A DNA stretch of 64,000 bases, taken from NCBI GenBank assembly GCA_963675135.1, contig OY776129.1:45086141-45150140 (forward strand), in the 5' to 3' direction. Positions within the stretch are counted from its first letter, which is position 1, and each line of letters begins with the position of its first letter. Made by a program: the position numbers and the translations under genes. Origin of the DNA: Galeopsis tetrahit. Taxonomy: Eukaryota; Streptophyta; Magnoliopsida; Lamiales; Lamiaceae. Positions 1 to 10,412 of this stretch are shown here, piece after piece. The notes under the pieces were generated by a model. It saw only the letters and a program-made list of their open reading frames with translations. It searched no databases and was not told the DNA's origin.

Positions 1-1095
1 GTTGATTTACTAATAATACCAGTTGGATAGACCCACAAATTTTATGGTCGGACTATCTTCTCCTTTATGCAATTGCAATAATATAATATAATTCCCTTTG
101 GATTAAAAGATTGTTCATATATATATGGTTGGACACGTGTTTTAAAAAAATGGGTATTCAATTGTAAAAGTGAAAAATATGTAAAGGGATAGTATGTGGC
201 ATTGTTGGAAAAATTGACTTTACAAATTTCACCAGGCAACGGGTTTAAAAAGATGACAACTGCCTCCAATTTCAAAATGGAAGAAGATTCGAACGATTCA
301 GTCCCAAGCATTAATAACCTATTTACTGCATAATATCATGACTTTTTATTCATCACCCTAATACAAGTTGATTTGATTAAAACAAAAAAATTCTTACTTA
401 TACAAAGATTCAAATGTTCCAACCTAATTTCAATACTATAAATGCACAGTTAACAATGTATAGTAAATTGAATCTAAAAAATAAATGAAAATCAAGTGAC
501 CAACTATAAGTTGAATTGAAGACTAAGCCAACACCTTTATTTATTGCTTGAAAATTCTATAGATGTCAACTCACAAAAGATTAAACTAAACAGATAAACA
601 GTTAAGCAAGTCTGAAAAATATCTCTCCTCCAATTGGGCGTCAACAAAATAAAATATTAAAAAAGTAAATTGTTATATTTAAGGCAACCAAATGATCATA
701 ACAACATGATGCATCAAAATTGGATATTCAAAAATTGACGAGTCTACCTTTTCAAACGAGATCTTCATATATATAAGGATAGCTATAAAATTTGGTGTAA
801 GCAAAAGTGCATTGAAAAATTGAGTTAAAAATGGACTTATCAGAGCACATACAATGTCATCAAGCCAAGTCTAATAGCTCAAAACCAAGCTTATAAGGCT
901 AAAATTCTATTTAAGCTCATTACAATATGATATATCACTCAAGTGTGAAGTTCAATATCATGCACAACCCAATTCATATTGATGAAACATTGTTTTATAT
1001 CACAAAACATGTGAGATGTACTTTTTAATTTCAGGTGAAAAATGGTAAATTCGTCAATCCACTTCCTCACGATTAAAGGGGACAACAATGACCGT
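1..1095. other. AT-rich intergenic DNA
   Basis: I see no coding frame with recognisable similarity, no paired repeats and no RNA gene. One minus-strand open frame of 89 codons (42-311) has biased low-complexity content and no family resemblance, so I treat it as chance. Confidence 0.6.
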
Positions 1096-1378
1096 AACAA
1101 TTTCGTCACATCTAAAAGTTTGAACTTGTAGATAGGTGGGGAATTAATTCTTATACATTAATTTCTTAATACTCTCTCACTCGTGGGTCGGATTATCACC
1201 TCTACCTTTGGGGAGGAGGCCCATCGAGTTGGCAATTTAAATTGATGGAGTTGCGCTTTCGACAGAAATCGATGTGGGCGTGAGCCTTGAGGCTCTGATA
1301 CCATAAAAAAATTATGCATTTAAAAGTTTAAACTTGTAAAGAGGTGAATAACTAATTCTTATATATTAATTTCCTAAT
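1096..1378 (-). mobile_element. TRIM (miniature LTR retrotransposon)
   Basis: Two related segments of about 70 bp lie in direct orientation at about 1096-1171 and 1304-1378. Both contain AAAGTTT.AACTTGTA followed by AATTCTTATA.ATTAATTTC.TAATA. Between them is about 130 bp of unique DNA. On the minus strand the right segment is followed directly by TGGTATCAGAGCC (plus 1291-1303), the classic primer-binding site complementary to initiator tRNA-Met. A purine-rich GAGTGAGAGAG stretch precedes the left segment. Two tiny LTRs, a tRNA-Met primer site and a purine tract with no coding capacity define a TRIM, which depends on enzymes from other elements. The exact LTR ends are uncertain and the copies are roughly 80 percent alike, so the insertion is old. 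Confidence 0.75.
1291..1303 (-). promoter_or_regulatory. TRIM primer-binding site (initiator tRNA-Met)
   Basis: The minus strand reads TGGTATCAGAGCC. It is complementary to the 3' end of plant initiator tRNA-Met, which would prime minus-strand DNA synthesis of the TRIM. Confidence 0.8.
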
Positions 1379-2326
1379 AATATCGAATCGATCGGATTGA
1401 AGACCTTAGGCTTAGAGCTGTATTAATACTTTGTAATGATATGATAAACTCCTAAAAGTTTATATATACACACAATGAACAAAATATATAAACTCCCTCA
1501 TGCTTTTTTAGGCTTTTTTATTACTCCATTTTATTAATATAATATATACATATAATTATAATTTTAAAATACAAATTAATTACAACTATTATATTTTTTA
1601 AAGAAGATGAAACACTTTTATTGATCAATAAATAAGTAAATAAAAAGACAAAACATAAAAAAAAAATGGAATTTTCTAAACAAAAATTAAACAGTCTCAA
1701 CACAAAAATAGATTTTAATAATAAATTGTAGAGGAAATACTGATTTTAATGTATATTTTTTTTAAAATATCATTAAAATATTTTTTAAAATTAAATAAAA
1801 ACATCATTAAAATCTGAATCATGCTCGAATTCTATCTACCCATTTTTCACTAATTAATTAAAAATATAAAAATTCAAAAATAAAAAGAAAAATATATACT
1901 AAAATCTAAAAATTTGAAAGAAAATTATAGATATGTATTTTTAAAAAAAAGGACAACTCCAACCCCTATCATATTCCCCAAATGTAAATTATATTTAGAG
2001 TTTAATCACTAGTAAGGACAATCCTATAGACCAATATTCAAATAAAGGAAACAAACTAAAATAATACAATTAAGATCAAATTAATGTGTTAATACCCAAT
2101 TATGCCCCTTGATCTTATAAACCAATATTAATTCATTAATATAATTAAATTTGAAATTGAAATACCATTTTCACGATTTGGATATTCTGGATTCAAATTC
2201 AAATTAAACCCCATTCCCCTAGCTTCCGGAAATTACTAAATATAATAACTTCCTTTCGTATGCCCATTGACAATTCCAAAAATAAGAATTTTTTCCAGAA
2301 CAATGGCAGTTTTTTCGGTCTTTTGA
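1379..2326. other. AT-rich intergenic DNA
   Basis: Long A/T-dominated stretch with no supported gene. Homopolymer A tracts occur around 1650 and 1945. A minus-strand 60-codon frame (1521-1703) is low complexity and not credible. Confidence 0.6.
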
Positions 2327-2416
2327 ATTCTGCAATTCATCGTTCAAGAATTAGGGATTCTGCAATTTATCGTTCAAGAATTAGAAATTGTGCAATTCGT
2401 CGTTCAACAATCTTCA
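2327..2416 (+). repeat. 30-bp tandem repeat, three units
   Basis: Three successive 30-bp units at 2327-2356, 2357-2386 and 2387-2416 share the core TGCAATT.(A/G)TCGTTCAA. The third unit is more diverged. They lie about 0.4 kb upstream of the IDD zinc-finger remnant. There is no sign of coding function. Confidence 0.75.
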
Positions 2417-2824
2417 ATACATTCTAATTCGATCATTCAGTCGTTCAACAATCATTCAATCTTCAACCATTTTAGGAAGGACTAATCGGCTGTTCAATAT
2501 ATATTGGCGCATCAAAGTAGTATCGAAGGAAGGGTTTCCGACCAGATCTGCAAAGAAACCCTCCATCCCCGTCCCCACCGCCTCCTCATCCTCAATCATA
2601 CCCTGTCCTCGATTTCCCTCTGGCTGACAGCAACTCTCTCTATATCTCTGACCATCACCGGATAAAAAAATAGATCGGCGCAGAAACAGATGCATGTGGA
2701 AATAGATTTGTGAGATCCGATCTGTGGTGAGGTATATTATTCCATCAATTTTCTTTATACGCAATTTTAATTTTTTTACCGGATTAAGCTTTGTATTTTT
2801 CTGATAAATTTAGTTGTACAAATT

Positions 2825-3080
2825 TTCGTGTGCGAGATCTGCAACAAAGGGTTTTAGAGAGACCAGAATTTGCAGCTTCACCGGCGCGACCACAACCTGC
2901 TGTGGAAACTCTGGAAGAGAACGAGCAAAGCACGTGTACGTCTGCCCGGAATCGAGCTGCATCCATCACGATCCATCCCGAGCTCTCGGAGATCTCACCG
3001 AAATTAAGAAACATTTCTGCCGAAAACACAGCGAAAAGAAGTTTAAATGCGAGCGATGCTTCAAGAAATACGCAGTTTGA
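2825..3080 (+). pseudogene. INDETERMINATE-domain (IDD) C2H2 zinc-finger pseudogene fragment
   Basis: Two frames together spell the N-terminal half of the plant IDD DNA-binding domain. From 2825 the frame reads FVCEICNKGF, a TAG stop at 2855-2857, then RDQNLQLHRRDHNL. After about 2930 the frame shifts, and from 2934 it reads VYVCPESSCIHHDPSRALGD, then a block of the type LT.IKKHFCRKH ending KKYAV and TGA at 3078-3080. The Cys and His ligands of ZF1 (CEIC..H....H) and of ZF2 (YVCPE..C..H...HFCRKH) are visible. The stop replaces the Gln of the invariant GFQRDQN, a C-to-T change. The frameshift matches loss of roughly 11 bp in the SKEVRKRVYVC segment. Nothing like ZF3/ZF4 follows. A splice-acceptor-like TTTAG lies just upstream, as at an IDD second exon. 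IDD proteins are nuclear regulators, but this copy cannot make one. The family call is strong; whether it is a relic gene or a captured fragment is open. Confidence 0.85.
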
Positions 3081-3457
3081 TTGATCGAAGAAATAATTTA
3101 ATTGGACGAATTTACCATTTTCCTAAACTGGAGATTGTAAAAATATGTCAATGTATCTTTGCTTGCCCTGTTTTTGCTCTTTGTTTAGCTGTCTCCAGAA
3201 CCCATACGCTGATCCCACACTGAGCATTTTGTTTGCATAGATCTTCCATGTCTAGCTGCAATGGAACAAGAGGATGTGTTAGAATTCTCTGAAGGTGTTC
3301 GTAAAAATTCCTGAATGAGGGGTTTGCATTTGCAATACCATTCATTTATTTTAGGTATGCTATTCTGGAAATTTTCAATTAGGAAATAGGGATTTAATTT
3401 CTAATGAATTGTTATAATTAAGCACACACTTTGTTGTATACATTATCCTTAAATGCA
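3081..3457. other. Flank of the IDD fragment, no supported gene
   Basis: A minus-strand 65-codon open frame (3148-3345) is present but matches no family I know. The segment ends with the target duplication ATGCA (3453-3457) of the adjacent retrotransposon. Confidence 0.5.
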
Positions 3458-5118
3458 TGACTTGAACGAATTTTAGTCCATATGTTTGACTAACTACTTC
3501 CCCTCAAGCATAAGGGATCGTAGTAGTATACACGTAAGTATTTCGACCAAGTAGTATCGAACCACGGAAGGTGGGCTAGTGCAATGGATCCCTAGAGTTG
3601 TATGTCGTCATACTAATGTAGCTACGATTTTGGGAGCAATTTGAACTAAAACTAAGAGACAATCGAAAGATAATAAATTAAGCTAAACGCAATGCTAGTA
3701 AGTAAATTAACTACTAAACTAAGAAAACGAGAAAATGACAATTAAAGTAAAGAACAACTACGAATCTAAATTCGAAGAAGTGCGAAGGATGGGAATGCTT
3801 CGGGTGTTCTCTACCTAGTGAAATCGAGTGGAATTGTTTATACCATTTTTATGCTTCAATTTGAATTTGCTAAGAGCATCAAGATGCTAGGATGAAAATC
3901 GTTTCCCTTCGGGTACTATAGCCTTACGTCTAAGGTGTTCCCAAACCCGGTAATAAGACATCTTCCTAATCCTCATCAACTACCCGAATAACCATTCAAG
4001 TACTTAATGTCTCCTAATGGGGGTTCTAATACGATTAACTCTCTCTCGACGAATTAAAAGTATAATAAACGCATTTGTATACCAACAACTCACACCATAA
4101 ATTTAAACATGTTCATGTAACTCTCGTCTACGCTAAACATGCCTCAAAATATGGATTAATATAAGCAAATACACAAAGCACCAATAAAACCCAATAAGAG
4201 AAGCAATAATCCAAATATCAATAATAATCAAAGTCTAAACAATTCACACATTCAATAATCACATGGTTTCAAACACCCAAAGCATAAAAAGCTTAGCCCA
4301 TGGTGTTTGAGAAAACACCCATGGCTAAAACAACAAGAAAACTAGAAATAAACATGAAAATAACAATATTTAGAAAAGAGAGAGTTTGGGTGGAAGTCAC
4401 CTTGATGATTCTTCAACAATCTAAGCTATTACAAGTGAATGTAACCTTAATCTTCAAAAGCCCAAACTACATACTAAATTTGAAGCTAATCTATGGAATT
4501 AAATTTGCAAAAAATGTTGAAAATCTATCTAAGAATGAAACTAGGGTTTGAGTGTGAAAAAGTGAGGCCAAGCCTCTCAATAATCTGATTTGGGGAGCTA
4601 TTTATAGCTTGGAAGAATGCTTGAGACGAGATTTGCACTTAGGCCCTTGAAATCCTTTAAAATTCTCGAATTTTCGCGCATCAGCAAGTTGACTCGGTCA
4701 ACCGAGTGGTTTGACTCGGCCAACCGAGTGAGTTGGAAGTCCAGAAACTGACCTGGAAGCAGATTTCACTCGGTCAACCGAGTGGGTTGACTCGGCTGCC
4801 CGAGTGGAATCTGTTTCAGCTTCACACTTTCTTGTTACGATCATATCTTGAGCTTCCGACCTCCGATTGACTTGATTCTTTTTTCCATTTCACTCATTTT
4901 TTCGAGACGCATCTAATGGTACAGTTATCTTCTTGACTTCATGAATTATCAGACATGTATTTTGCTTCCAAATAAGTTCAATTTACCTAAAAAATAAGCA
5001 AAACACATACCTTTCTCATTTCAAGTGCAATTGGTCAATTTAGTGTGAATTATGCAACAAAATCCTCAAAATTATGCAAAATAAACACATGAATTTCAAG
5101 CAATTTTCACACTAATCA
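3458..5118 (-). repeat. 3' LTR of the non-autonomous element
   Basis: 1661 bp, nearly identical to 7800-9460. It contains four short palindromes of the form ACTCGG(T/C)..NCCGAGT at 4692-4707, 4714-4729, 4768-4783 and 4790-4805, each able to form a stem of about 7 bp. An 83-codon open frame (4300-4551) is repeated unchanged in the other LTR, but it reflects LTR identity and is not evidence for a gene. Confidence 0.93.
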
Positions 5119-5134
5119 ACCCCCCCAAACTTAA
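5119..5134 (-). promoter_or_regulatory. Polypurine tract
   Basis: The minus strand reads CTTTAAGTTTGGGGGGG immediately before the 3' LTR start TGATTAGTGTG. This is the expected plus-strand primer of an LTR retrotransposon. Confidence 0.85.
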
Positions 5135-6736
5135 AGTGTTGCTCGTCCCCGAGCAACGAAAGAAATATAGAACAAGTGGGAGGATTGCGAAGAAATTCAA
5201 TCAAGATTGAATGAGTGATTGTCAACTTTCCTCAATCTAGTCAAGCCAAGAGGTACAAAAATTCACAAACAAGTTCACAAGTTATGTTCAAATCAATGCA
5301 AGATTAAGTGCTCAATTCACAATTTCCTCACTAGTAAGTGTATCTCTCATCACTCAAAGTGTATATCAAGGAAATGTATGCTCTCAAAATCAAATCACAC
5401 AAATGCACCACCATATGCTTGCCAAATGTCTAAGTTCTCCACCACATGAAAGTGTTCAATCAATGAATCAATAAGGACTTCACATTTGGTTGTAATGTAG
5501 GCTCTTTGGTTAAGGTAGGGAAGATTTGGATAAAGTGACTCATAAACTAATGGAGCAAGAAGGAAAGTTGCAATTGATCAAGTTGCAACTCAAAGTTCTC
5601 TATCTCACATAATTTACTTACTTCTTTTCTTTTTAAGCACATTCTTCACCATCAACCAACCAACACTTTTGAATTGAAACTCTACCAAATTTTTGTGCAC
5701 AAGAGAGTTTTCTTTTTCGATTTTTCTTTTCTCATCAACTCAATCTTTTTTTTTTTTTTTTTTTGCACAACTCACAATTCATCTTTTTTCTCTTTTTTTT
5801 CTTTCTCTTCACTTTTCAACCAAACAAATCCACCAAATTCATATTTCACCTCAATTCAACCACATTTGTCAACATTCAAGCTCTACTAGTTCATAGGAAA
5901 ATTAGGCTCATAAAAGATAGACAATGGGCTAAATATGTAGATTGCCAAAGAATATAAGTCAATAGGCTCAAAGTGGCTAACTACGAAAAAATTGCATTTG
6001 GTATGGAAAATTTGGCCAAGTGACTATTCAAAACAAAGATGGCCTTATATCACTTTCAAAAATCTCACACAAAAAGTAGCCTCAAACAAGACAATTGGCA
6101 AGTTCTAGAGTACACAAGAATGAATGATACTCACATGAAGGAAAATAGACCATAAGATATGAAAGTCTAAAGGCTCTAAAGCTCACAAGCTTGTCTAATC
6201 ATGAATTGAGAGCACCAAATCAAGCACAATCTTCACATAATCAAGTGAACAAGCAAGCATCAATCAATACCACAAAACTCAACCAAACTTCAAAAGCCAA
6301 CAATCACCATCAATTACGCCTCAAATACCAACAATCCACAAGATAATCAATCACCAAAACTAGGAACATCGGTGCAATATAAATGAAGGAAACACATGAA
6401 TCCCCCCCAAACTTAAATGAAACTCTAGTTGAATGCAAAGTTTGGGAATGAGTGTGTTACCTTAGAATTTTACCACCAACGAAACTCACCAAAGAAGCAA
6501 GCTACCGCCACCAATTGTCCCTTGAACCTTTAGCACCAAATCACCACTACCCTTGAGCTCCACCATGCATATCTCCCATCTTTGACCACCAACACAACAC
6601 TCAACCTACAAAACAAAAACTAAACAAAAGATCAAACAAACTACAAATCTAAAAATAAAAGAAAGCAATAAAGAATGGGTTACCTCCCATTTAGCGCTAA
6701 GTTTAACGTCTTCAAGCCGGACGGAAATAAAAGAAC
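5135..6736 (-). other. Non-coding interior of the non-autonomous element
   Basis: About 1.6 kb between the ORF stop and the 3' LTR. It is A/C-rich on the plus strand, with a T-rich tract at about 5700-5815 and many short CAA/CAAC motifs. The plus-strand frames around 5219-5957 are low complexity. A second copy of the polypurine tract lies at 6402-6417. Confidence 0.7.
6402..6417 (-). repeat. Second, internal copy of the polypurine tract
   Basis: The plus-strand string CCCCCCCAAACTTAAA occurs here and again at 5120-5135, identical over 16 bases. It lies about 320 bp downstream of the ORF stop in element orientation. It could be a central polypurine tract giving a second plus-strand start, or a leftover of an internal duplication. 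Confidence 0.7.
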
Positions 6737-7645
6737 TCATCGGAAAGGCCATGGATATCGGTCCTCCTTCCCATTGTATTTCAACCTTTGAGCTTCAAAC
6801 TCAAGAAGGCTCTTATGAATGGAAGACCAGTCATTCACATGTTTCTTCCATACTTTTATCGATGAATGTTCATCTTGCTCCTTCCACATTGCCTTCTTCC
6901 ATTGCTCTCCCTTTTTCCCAAGGATGCCCAAGCTCTTCTCAACTTCTTTCTTAAGATCAAAGCGATTAAGAGGCAAAATGAAATCAATAGAAGCATCAAT
7001 ATCAAGTAAAGTGCAAATTGAAGAGTTTAAAGGTTTAAAAATGCTCATTTCTCTCTCCAACTCATCTTGGGATGCTTGTTGATCTTCTTGTTCTTTGTTG
7101 CTCGTGTCCATTAAAGGACATTCCTCTTTATCTCTTTTGACAATCATCATTAAGCTCATTCCCGTGCTCATGTCTTCAAGTGGATATCTCTTTGCATCCA
7201 TTCTCTCCTTCATGTGTGCAATGAAGAGCTTTTCGATAGTAGTCCTACCCTGTGGCCAAAACTCATTGCTTTCCCACTCTTGATAATGTACTTGATGAAG
7301 CTCTTCCATAAGTGGAGGAGGAGGTGGACGATACACCTCTTGAGGTGGTGGGGGAGGATATGGATATGGGTGATATGGGTGTTGAGGAGGAGGGTATTGA
7401 TGTGGAGGATGAGATGGGTAATATGCTTTTGGTTGAGGTGGGTAAGGATAAGGATAATATCCTTGAAGAGGAGGTGGTGCTTCTTCATTCCTCCAATCTT
7501 GATAATAGGAGGGAACTTGTTGCATTTGATAATGATGATCAAAGTTCCTCCAATCATCGTAGCTCACATCTCCATGTTGTGGAGGATAAATCATACCATG
7601 TTGATCATAGCAATAATTCAATGGGTATTGATTATATCCATCCAT
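6737..7645 (-). CDS. Proline/tyrosine-rich gag-like ORF of the non-autonomous element
   Basis: An uninterrupted frame of 302 codons is the only long ORF of the element. The ATG at 7643-7645 is chosen because the protein then starts MDGYNQYPLN; the open frame continues 30 codons upstream in hydrophobic, non-homologous sequence. Residues 1-50 are rich in Tyr, His and Gln with repeated DWRN motifs. Residues about 54-112 are strongly Pro/Tyr-rich (YPYPYPP, QYPPPQHPYHPYPYPPPPP). The C-terminal half (about 120-302) is charged, predicted mostly helical, and includes the stretch WKKHVNDWSSIHKSLLEFEA. There is no zinc knuckle, protease or polymerase motif. Intact ORFs of this style occur in non-autonomous plant retroelements and may serve as a gag-like packaging protein. 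I infer that role from position and integrity; I do not recognise the family by name. Confidence 0.75.
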   Translation of the reverse strand: MDGYNQYPLNYCYDQHGMIYPPQHGDVSYDDWRNFDHHYQMQQVPSYYQDWRNEEAPPPLQGYYPYPYPPQPKAYYPSHPPHQYPPPQHPYHPYPYPPPPPQEVYRPPPPPLMEELHQVHYQEWESNEFWPQGRTTIEKLFIAHMKERMDAKRYPLEDMSTGMSLMMIVKRDKEECPLMDTSNKEQEDQQASQDELEREMSIFKPLNSSICTLLDIDASIDFILPLNRFDLKKEVEKSLGILGKKGEQWKKAMWKEQDEHSSIKVWKKHVNDWSSIHKSLLEFEAQRLKYNGKEDRYPWPFR

Positions 7646-7780
7646 CTCAATGAAGTGCACACCTACAAAGAACCAAAGTATCAAATTTCTCAAAATAAAA
7701 AGAAAATAAAATAAAGCAAGTAATGTAGCTAACACTAGTACTCAACTAACTCTAAGTCCCACTTATAACACTACGTCACC

Positions 7781-7798
7781 TCCCCGGCAACGGCGCCA
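7781..7798 (-). promoter_or_regulatory. Primer-binding site (tRNA-Asp type)
   Basis: The minus strand reads TGGCGCCGTTGCCGGGGA one base after the 5' LTR. It is complementary to the 3' end of plant tRNA-Asp (CCCCGGCAACGGCGCCA), the primer usual in Athila/Tat elements. Confidence 0.88.
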
Positions 7799-7799
7799 T

Positions 7800-9460
7800 T
7801 GACTTGAACGAATTTTAGTCCATATGTTTGACTAACTACTTCCCCTCAAGCATAAGGGATCGTAGTAGTATACACGTAAGTATTTCGACCAAGTAGTATC
7901 GAACCACGGAAGGTGGGCTAGTGCAATGGATCCCTAGAGTTGTATGTCGTCATACTAATGTAGCTACGATTTTGGGAGCAATTTGAACTAAAACTAAGAG
8001 ACAATCGAAAGATAATAAATTAAGCTAAACGCAATGCTAGTAAGTAAATTAACTACTAAAATAAGAAAACGAGAAAATGACAATTAAAGTAAAGAACAAC
8101 TACGAATCTAAATTCGAAGAAGTGCGAAGGATGGGAATGCTTCGGGTGTTCTCTACCTAGTGAAATCGAGTGGAATTGTTTATACCATTTTTATGCTTCA
8201 ATTTGAATTTGCTAAGAGCATCAAGATGCTAGGATGAAAATCGTTTCCCTTCGGGTACTATAGCCTTACGTCTAAGGTGTTCCCAAACCCGGTAATAAGA
8301 CATCTTCCTAATCCTCATCAACTACCCGAATAACCATTCAAGTACTTAATGTCTCCTAATGGGGGTTCTAATACGATTAACTCTCTCTCGACGAATTAAA
8401 AGTATAATAAACGCATTTGTATACCAACAACTCACACCATAAATTTAAACATGTTCATGTAACTCTCGTCTACGCTAAACATGCCTCAAAATATGGATTA
8501 ATAGAAGTAAATACACAAAGCACCAATAAAACCCAATAAGAGAAGCAATAATCCAAATATCAACAATAATCAAAGTCTAAACAATTCACACATTCAATAA
8601 TCACATGGTTTCAAACACCCAAAGCATAAAAAGCTTAGCCCATGGTGTTTGAGAAAACACCCATGGCTAAAACAACAAGAAAACTAGAAATAAACATGAA
8701 AATAACAATATTTAGAAAAGAGAGAGTTTGGGTGGAAGTCACCTTGATGATTCTTCAACAATCTAAGCTATTACAAGTGAATGTAACCTTAATCTTCAAA
8801 AGCCCAAACTACATACTAAATTTGAAGCTAATCTATGGAATTAAATTTGCAAAAAATGTTGAAAATCTATCTAAGAATGAAACTAGGGTTTGAGTGTGAA
8901 AAAGTGAGGCCAAGCCTCTCAATAATCTGATTTGGGGAGCTATTTATAGCTTGGAAGAATGCTTGAGACGAGATTTGCACTTAGGCCCTTGAAATCCTTT
9001 AAAATTCTCGAATTTTCGCGCATCAGCAAGTTGACTCGGTCAACCGAGTGGTTTGACTCGGCCAACCGAGTGAGTTGGAAGTCCAGAAACTGACCTGGAA
9101 GCAGATTTCACTCGGTCAACCGAGTGGGTTGACTCGGCTGCCCGAGTGGAATCTGTTTCAGCTTCACACTTTCTTGTTACAATCATATCTTGAGCTTCCG
9201 ACCTCCGATTGACTTGATTCTTTTTTCCATTTCACTCATTTTTTCGAGACGCGTCCAATGGTACAGTTATCTTCTTGACTTCATGATTTCTCAGACATGT
9301 ATTTTGCTTCCAAATAAGTTCAATTTACCTAAAAAATAAGCAAAACACATACCTTTCTCATTTCAAGTGCAATTGGTCAATTTAGTGTGAATAATGCAAC
9401 AAAATCCTCAAAATTATGCAAAATAAACACATGAATTTCAAGCAATTTTCACACTAATCA
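7800..9460 (-). repeat. 5' LTR of the non-autonomous element
   Basis: 1661 bp, matching 3458-5118 apart from about ten substitutions (for example near 8061, 8505, 9181, 9252 and 9289). It carries the same four CCGAGT palindromes, at about 9034-9147. It is followed by the duplication ATGCA. Confidence 0.93.
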
Positions 9461-9541
9461 ATGCACACAATTTCTAATGGCTTTATTGAACTGATATTAA
9501 TTTCAGACTTTAGACTGATCTTATCATTTTTATTTTGCAGA

Positions 9542-9634
9542 AAAAAGCAGGGGCTGCAGCTGAACTTGGTAGATGCAATTAGTTTCCTTAAGGAAGTTTA
9601 TGAAGACAGGCTGAATAGTAACTGGACTTGGTAG
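9542..9634 (+). other. Possible exon remnant split off by the retrotransposon
   Basis: A pyrimidine-rich stretch ending in TTTTGCAG (to 9540) looks like a splice acceptor. It is followed by an open frame of 30 codons beginning KKQGLQLNLVDAISFLKEVY and ending NSNWTW at TAG 9632-9634. I do not recognise the family. The retrotransposon at 3458-9460 separates this piece from the IDD fragment side, so the original locus was interrupted here. It could equally be a chance frame. Confidence 0.35.
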
Positions 9635-10214
9635 ATGCTGCAATGCATGAAACTCTTGCTTCCAATTTCTGAAGAAATTGCTATTTTGGATTCACGAAAT
9701 TACTTGCTACATATTTTTAACTCCAACTTTATTTAATCGTTTTGGAGTTTCGTTTAATGAAGATGAAGATGAAATTGATACTCATTTCTTGGGAAAGCCT
9801 ATCTTTCTATTTAATTGTCCCTAGATTTCTTGAATAATGTAATTGACACTTCTCTTTTGGGAATATAATGAAATTTGAATGTTGTTTCGGGTGTTCTAAA
9901 ATTCTATCATGTTATTAAGTGTTTGTTCATAAGTATATTAAAAAAAATGTTATTTTGAATACTTTAAATAAATATATTCATAAAAATATTATGTTGCATA
10001 TGTATAATGCAACTTTCCGAATAATCTTTAAATAACAAATATTGTTATAATACTAGATAATATTTTAGAAAATATATATCAAATACATTTTTTTTATATA
10101 TATTGCATGTTATTATTTGTATAAAGGCATATGCAATAGAATATTTGCATATATTATTGATCATATGCATAGGTTTTTTTACATATATTTGAATATTTGC
10201 ATATATTTTTTACT
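9635..10214. other. AT-rich DNA
   Basis: No supported gene. The motif TGCATAT recurs from about 10080. Confidence 0.55.
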
Positions 10215-10412
10215 AATGATATGTAATTATCAAATTATATATTTTATATAAATTTTTTAAAATAAATTTAATATTTTAGAACATTTTATTACTGATGCAT
10301 TGTTCTATTGCGTATTATCACGTATTTTAAATTATGTAGCACATATTTGCATATGACAACAAGAATATGTAACAACTTCTTGCATATATATTTTCGTATC
10401 TGCATATATAAA
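10215..10412 (+). repeat. Imperfect direct repeat, copy A
   Basis: About 190 bp rich in CATAT/GCATAT. It shares ordered blocks (ATTGTTCTATTGC.TATTA, GCATATG.CA.C.AGAATA, TATCTGCATATA) with copy B at 10660-10826. The two starts are about 450 bp apart, so this looks like a diverged segmental duplication. Confidence 0.65.

Larger units (their letters stand above)
3458..9460 (-). mobile_element. Young non-autonomous LTR retrotransposon (6003 bp)
   Basis: Two 1661-bp direct repeats (3458-5118 and 7800-9460) begin TGACTTGAAC and end ACACTAATCA. They are flanked by the perfect 5-bp duplication ATGCA at 3453-3457 and 9461-9465. I count about 10 substitutions between the LTRs (about 0.6 percent), so the insertion is recent. 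The minus orientation is set by a tRNA-Asp-type primer site beside the right LTR (7781-7798) and a polypurine tract beside the left LTR (5119-5134). The 2.68-kb interior has one ORF of 302 codons and no protease, reverse transcriptase, RNase H or integrase, so it must borrow enzymes. The primer site is the type used by Athila/Tat Ty3-gypsy elements, so a gypsy relative is the likeliest helper; that is inference. A decayed relative lies at 50.3-51.1 kb. Confidence 0.93.

Noticed and set aside
2388..2764. Opposing 79- and 102-codon frames upstream of the IDD relic
   Set aside because: They overlap on both strands with no family match. They may include untranslated or first-exon sequence of the old IDD gene, but I cannot support a protein.
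6751..7714. Plus-strand open frames opposite the proline-rich ORF
   Set aside because: They are shadows of the minus-strand ORF. Orientation is settled by primer site and polypurine tract.
4300..8893. Identical 83-codon plus-strand open frames at 4300-4551 and 8642-8893
   Set aside because: They occupy the same place in the two LTRs. Identity comes from LTR duplication, and the product resembles no protein I know.
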